NCBI GenBank assembly: GCA_963669155.1
Contig: OZ022591.1
Location: 9,115,753-9,179,752 of the forward strand
DNA length: 64,000 nt
Reading direction: 5' to 3'
From: Arbacia lixula
Taxonomy: Eukaryota > Echinodermata > Echinoidea > Arbacioida > Arbaciidae
Shown here: piece after piece, positions 59,735 through 64,000 of the stretch
Numbering within the stretch: the first letter of the stretch is position 1
How the letters are laid out: every line of letters begins with the position of its first letter
Program-made: the position numbers and the translations under genes
Notes under the pieces: model-generated
Told to the model about the DNA's origin: nothing
The model's database searches: none
Seen by the model: the letters and a program-made list of their open reading frames with translations, nothing else

Positions 59735-60260
59735 TTAACTTATGAACACAGTATGACCAATATAAACAAAGCTAATGACCGTCTATAATACAATTGACTT
59801 AGTCTGCGCTTATTAACTTAAAAACACAGTAGGTGCGTCTTCATTAGCCCGATCAGACGAAATAGCAAGCTATTTTTCTGATCAGGGGAACTAGCCTGAA
59901 GTTGCAATCGCGTCTTCATTAGCTATTTTGCGAACTAGCTCGAGCTAGCTCCATCTAGCCCAAGATTTCTTGGGAAATTTTCTCGACCAAATAGCTCGCT
60001 ATTTTGCCTGATCTGGCTAATGAAGACGCAAATAGCTAGCTATTTCGTGATCTGGCTAGCTAGCCCGATCAGAACAAGCTCGCTATTTTGACTAACTCGA
60101 GCTAATGAAGACGCCCCTAGTGTGATCAATACAAACAAAGCTAATGACCACATTAAATACTATTGGCATAGTCTGTGCTTATTAACTTATAAACACAGTA
60201 TGGGGAATATCAACAGAGCTAATGACCACGTTGAATACCATTGAGGTGGCATCATATATT
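59735..60260. repeat. About 85-bp tandem array interrupted by a foldback element
   Basis: TATTAACTTATAAACACAGTA, AAACAAAGCTAATGACC and AATACCATTGA recur before 59831 and after 60119. Confidence 0.85.
59831..60119. mobile_element. Foldback element, GCGTCTTCATTAG family, copy 4 (short form)
   Basis: Starts AGGTGCGTCTTCATTAGCCC, ends GCTAATGAAGACGCCCC; flanked by TAG. About 290 bp versus about 500 bp in the other copies: an internal segment present in copy 1 (after AATCGCGTCTTCATTAG) is missing. Confidence 0.85.
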
Positions 60261-61690
60261 TGTAATGACCACATATAATACATTAGAAGTTGTTCAGGAT
60301 CACTTGCTGACAAATATATTTCATACATGTTCAATATAAACAAAGTACAGTAGAGTGACTACATGTAATACCATTATGGTCTCACAGATTCATTAAATTA
60401 CAAACGTATGTTTCACTAACAAAAGTAGAATGATAAATACAAACAAATCATGTTGGAAAAGATGGCATCATTTCTCAGTAATGATTATATACACGACCAT
60501 TGCAGACTTCTCGTCTCATAAAGTCACAAACAAGCTATCAATTCAAATGAAACACTAGCAGTCTAAAGCTTCATTTGTTTGGAAGTTATGCATATGTGCA
60601 ATACTGTCAATAGACTTATATCACATTAATAGCCTGACCTACACGTATCATGCAGTATATACAGGAAACAAACTTACCCCTGTATTATACCAGATTCTAC
60701 CAAAGTATAGACATAATATGTAAGTGACTTAAGTGTATAGAGGATTAACAGCATGGGTCCAAGTGGAAGAAATCAAATAGTTTACATCAAAGAATATGAG
60801 CACATACTGCATTTTATGAAACAAGATGTTGGTAGTTGATTGCCATGTCGACTGGCTCTTTATTTTTTTCTTACAGTAATTTATAACTTGTGCAAATCCC
60901 CACAAGTACATCCTCGTCATTGTATCTTTGAGACAGGCAACTCACGATTCATTGAAACAGCGTCCAGTGAATGCAGAATGTAATAGATGATCATGATCTA
61001 TTTCAAAATGTAACCTTGAGATTGGAATCTGTAGATAAATGAGAAATGTGTATTTGTTTTCACACCTACACTGATTTTCACTGTTTACAGATGTGCAAAG
61101 TTTTAGACTCATCACCTTGAATCCTGCTTATTAATCCTTTTCACAAACACACTTCTGTGCATTCTTGTGATATCCTATAAATCTACAAAAAATCCGCAGC
61201 ACGTATGACTGCGATAAATTCACCCAGTAACTGCTACTGCATTTAGTTCTTTTGCCAATGCAATCAGTTGTTCCATTAACGTGACAGCTACAGGTAAATG
61301 ACTCATGGAACCTCAATAGTTCCAATGCCATCGCTTACCCAATGCCCCTTCATCATATAAAGCTAACACTCTACAACACAAACTAAAGAATTTCTTTTAT
61401 AATCCTGGTTTAGAATGTGCGATAGCGATGTCAAATATTGAGACTGAAGAGAATTTCCAGGATTTTCACCTTGTCTCTGTGAAAGAAGTGACTGTATTCA
61501 CCGTTTTTGTTGCGGCTGTTTGTAGGGTTTCTTGCTTTTATTCCGCAGGCAGACAGCGCATGAATGAATGAATGATGCTCTCCTAGGTCTCTGGTCCTGG
61601 GGCTCTGGTGGTCAGGTTTCATTTAGATGTGCCCAGTTACAGCGCTAGAACCAGCACCACTACTATAATTTTAGACAGAATATATCATAA
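60261..61690. other. Intergenic sequence, nothing recognised
   Basis: No feature could be supported. Confidence 0.5.
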
Positions 61691-61719
61691 TCTTGTTCTA
61701 TTATCAGCTGCCGTCTAAC

Positions 61720-62075
61720 GTTGGAAGGAGAACGAAAAGAGTTATACAACAATAAAATAGAAGAGGAAAAAAGAGGATCAGCAAAAAGTATGAGAAAAAA
61801 AAATGAAGACAAACAAGAAGAAAGAGAAGATGTAAGACAGTACGTGGCAAAGAAGCAGGAGATGAAGGAATCGTTGAAACAAAATAAAGAAGATGGAAAA
61901 AGAAAAAAAAACAGAGAAGGATAAAGAAATGAAGACAAATCAAAGAGAAAGAAGAAAGAGAAGATGTAAGATAGTGGCAAAGAAGTGGGAGACAAAGGTA
62001 TGGGAGAAGAACAAGGGGGTAGATTAGGGGAAAAGAAAGAAGGTGAAAAAGGGAGAAAGTAGATAATGAATAAGG
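61720..62075. repeat. Purine-rich low-complexity tract
   Basis: A/G-rich plus strand with AGAGAAGATGTAAGA repeated. The Lys/Glu-rich and complementary Phe/Ser-rich frames follow from composition. Confidence 0.85.
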
Positions 62076-62459
62076 AGGATGACAGCGAAAAGAATACTTA
62101 GGACTGCAGTGTCTTCATGGAACCTGTTCCACATGGCATGTTACATTGTAAGTGGGGTCCACATCTTCTTTCAGGGGGTGCTCACTTGGAAACTTCAGAA
62201 GTAATGGATGTCAGCCAGACCCCCTGTCTCCATCGTAACATTCCCAGAATCACTTTACCCCACCCAATTCACATGAGCCCCTTGTTGGTCTCAGACCAGA
62301 CATGACTGTCACATATGAACACATTGAAACCGAGGTGTAGAAAAAACTTAATAATAATAACATGAATGGTACACTAGAAGAAAATTTGGACTTGATTCTC
62401 ATCACACAGTACTACTGTACTATTCAAAAACTGTATTTAAATGATCCCCCCCCCCCCCC

Positions 62460-62735
62460 TCCACCACCACCACAACCACCACCACCACCACCACCACCAC
62501 CACCACCACCACCACCACCACCACCACCACCACCACCACCACCACCACCACCACCACCACCACCACCACCACCACCACCACCACCACCACCACCACCACC
62601 ACCACCACCACCACCACCACCACCACCACCACCACCACCACCACCACCACCACCACCACCACCACCACCACCACCACCACCACCACCACCACCACCACCA
62701 CCACCACCACCACCACCACCACCACCACCACCCCC
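62460..62735. repeat. (CCA)n microsatellite, about 275 bp
   Basis: About 90 CCA units with one early CAACCA interruption, preceded by a poly-C run at 62447..62459. Poly-Pro, poly-His, poly-Gly and poly-Val frames here are artefacts. Confidence 0.97.
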
Positions 62736-62744
62736 ACCCCTTCC

Positions 62745-62825
62745 ATTAACCCCCTCAGTACCAGGCCAATAAAAGACCATTCAGGTTGTACACAAGTGTG
62801 TGCCAATGGTAATGAGAGGGCTAAT
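62745..62825. repeat. Solitary unit related to the 56641 array
   Basis: TTAACCCCCTCAGTACCAGG, then GAGAGGGCTAA at the end. Confidence 0.6.
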
Positions 62826-63019
62826 CCAAACAGAAAGAGAACTTTTCTGGCAACTTCTAGGTTATACACAAACAAGCACTGATAGGCAAGGGGTACCGCG
62901 AAAACGTCAGTGAACACCTTAATACATAAATAACTACTTTTACAAAGTTTACAAAGCTGATTTGAAATTGTTGTACACTTTCGATATTTCACCCTTGTCT
63001 AAACTAAACAGGCAATATA

Positions 63020-63120
63020 ACATAACAGATGGTTTAACTCTGTACGCACCCTTTCGCATGATCAATACACACAAAACCCATAGAGCAGCAGTATGTTTGG
63101 CTCGCAAAGGGTTAAAAGCT
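63020..63120. repeat. Diverged solitary unit of the 87-bp family
   Basis: TTTAACTCTGTACGCACC, AATACACACAAAACCCATAG and GCAAAGGGTTAA match the unit layout at 2379. Confidence 0.6.
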
Positions 63121-64000
63121 AAGTGTGAAATGGGTCTACAGTATGTATCATCACCTTTGACAAGGCTCCCTTGGGCTCCCTTGGGGGCTAATTAATGAGG
63201 CACCAAAGATAGGGGTACATCCTGAGAGCTGGGGTGCACCCACCACCCCCTCCATCTAGACAGGGGGCGCAAACCACAGCAGGTACATTCACATACTACC
63301 CCCTCCTTTGAAATGTTTTGAAAGTAGGCCTCAATTTGTATATAGTCGTCCTCTGGATGTCATTAGAGAGGGATATATGGATAGACATTGAGACATCTTT
63401 TTCACCAAATATATTGTCTTTCTACATGTGTCTACAAGTATGCGCTTCCAGATCAGTTTTATTGTACTTCAAGTTCTTCCTTTTCCTCCCCTTAAAGATT
63501 AACAGACAGATGAAAGGCTGATCTGGTTAGCATAAGTCCCCCCCCCCCCCCCCCAAAAAAAAAAAAAAGGGAAAAAAAGGAAAAAAGAAAAGAAACTTTT
63601 GAGGGTGCGCACTTCTTACAACTGAACCAGTCAACCTTATCCCTAGCATGGCTTTACAACACAACTTACTACTTAGCATCATCTGTTCTAAAGCAGTCAT
63701 CAAATTTGCCCAAATTGTTCTCCTCTTCTGTGCCATGATCCATCCTTATCGCCCTAGTTTGTATTGTTTACTCGTCCCTCTTGGCTTATTGTCTGGTATT
63801 CAAGATATCTACGCACGAGTTTGCATTACGGGGTTTGATGACATCCTACAAGAGAGTTCTAAGCACTTTATTCAGTTTCAGCTTGGGATACTCTATGATC
63901 TGAACACTCCTTGCTTTTTTCTTGATTCCTTGCCATCACTCAAGTTGAGGTTCAGATTGATTTTAGTACTATGTTACCTCTCCCTTTGTGCACATGTTTG
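63121..64000. other. Intergenic sequence with poly-C/poly-A junction
   Basis: A poly-C run 63538..63554 joins a poly-A run 63555..63568. The last 400 bases show no recognisable frame or repeat. Confidence 0.5.

Noticed and set aside
62362-62992. Poly-Pro, poly-His, poly-Gly and poly-Val frames
   Set aside because: Translations of the (CCA)n microsatellite.

Overview
The window is eukaryotic, AT-rich and dominated by repeats. Its many short foldback elements with TTAA target duplications, long simple-sequence tracts and low gene density suggest a marine invertebrate, most likely an echinoderm such as a sea urchin. That taxonomic call is an inference from repeat style only. No rRNA, tRNA, CRISPR array or bacterial operon structure is visible. 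No ordinary host gene is convincingly recognised; one 145-nt candidate exon is listed at low confidence.

The centrepiece is a 12.7-kb DNA transposon at 33871..46535. It is bounded by inverted termini that start CAGTCTGTCGGCAG. On its minus strand it carries what I read as one four-exon gene. Exon 1 holds only 8 coding bases. Exon 2 encodes an SGNH/GDSL hydrolase domain with a basic tail. Exon 3 encodes about twelve 22-residue repeats. Exon 4, over 5.3 kb long, encodes a cysteine-rich N terminus, a DUF6589-like transposase core, a FEN1/XPG-like nuclease domain, a tesmin/TSO1-type CXC domain and an acidic tail. All intron phases agree, and the joined model has an uninterrupted frame of 2377 codons including stop. 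The transposase-plus-XPG arrangement resembles the AcademX group of the Academ superfamily. The in-frame SGNH domain and the repeat linker are what make it unusual.

Layout. 1-26 kb: intergenic sequence with TTAA foldback MITEs (698..1186, 3809..4309), tandem arrays (87 bp at 2379, about 140 bp at 5190, about 230 bp at 24536), a long GAA microsatellite (16579..16847) and an interspersed family interrupted by a foldback element (19889..20402). 26.4-28.6 kb: a pogo/Tigger-like non-autonomous element. 29.8-32.3 kb: a 106-bp-monomer tandem array split by a 1.8-kb inverted-terminal element. 32.5-33.87 kb: more foldback elements up to the large transposon. 46.5-64 kb: simple repeats, three copies of the GCGTCTTCATTAG foldback family, a nested TTAA insertion at 52555..52928, several short tandem arrays and a (CCA)n tract of about 280 bp at 62460..62735.

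Small open frames elsewhere look like chance or simple-repeat translations and are not annotated as genes.
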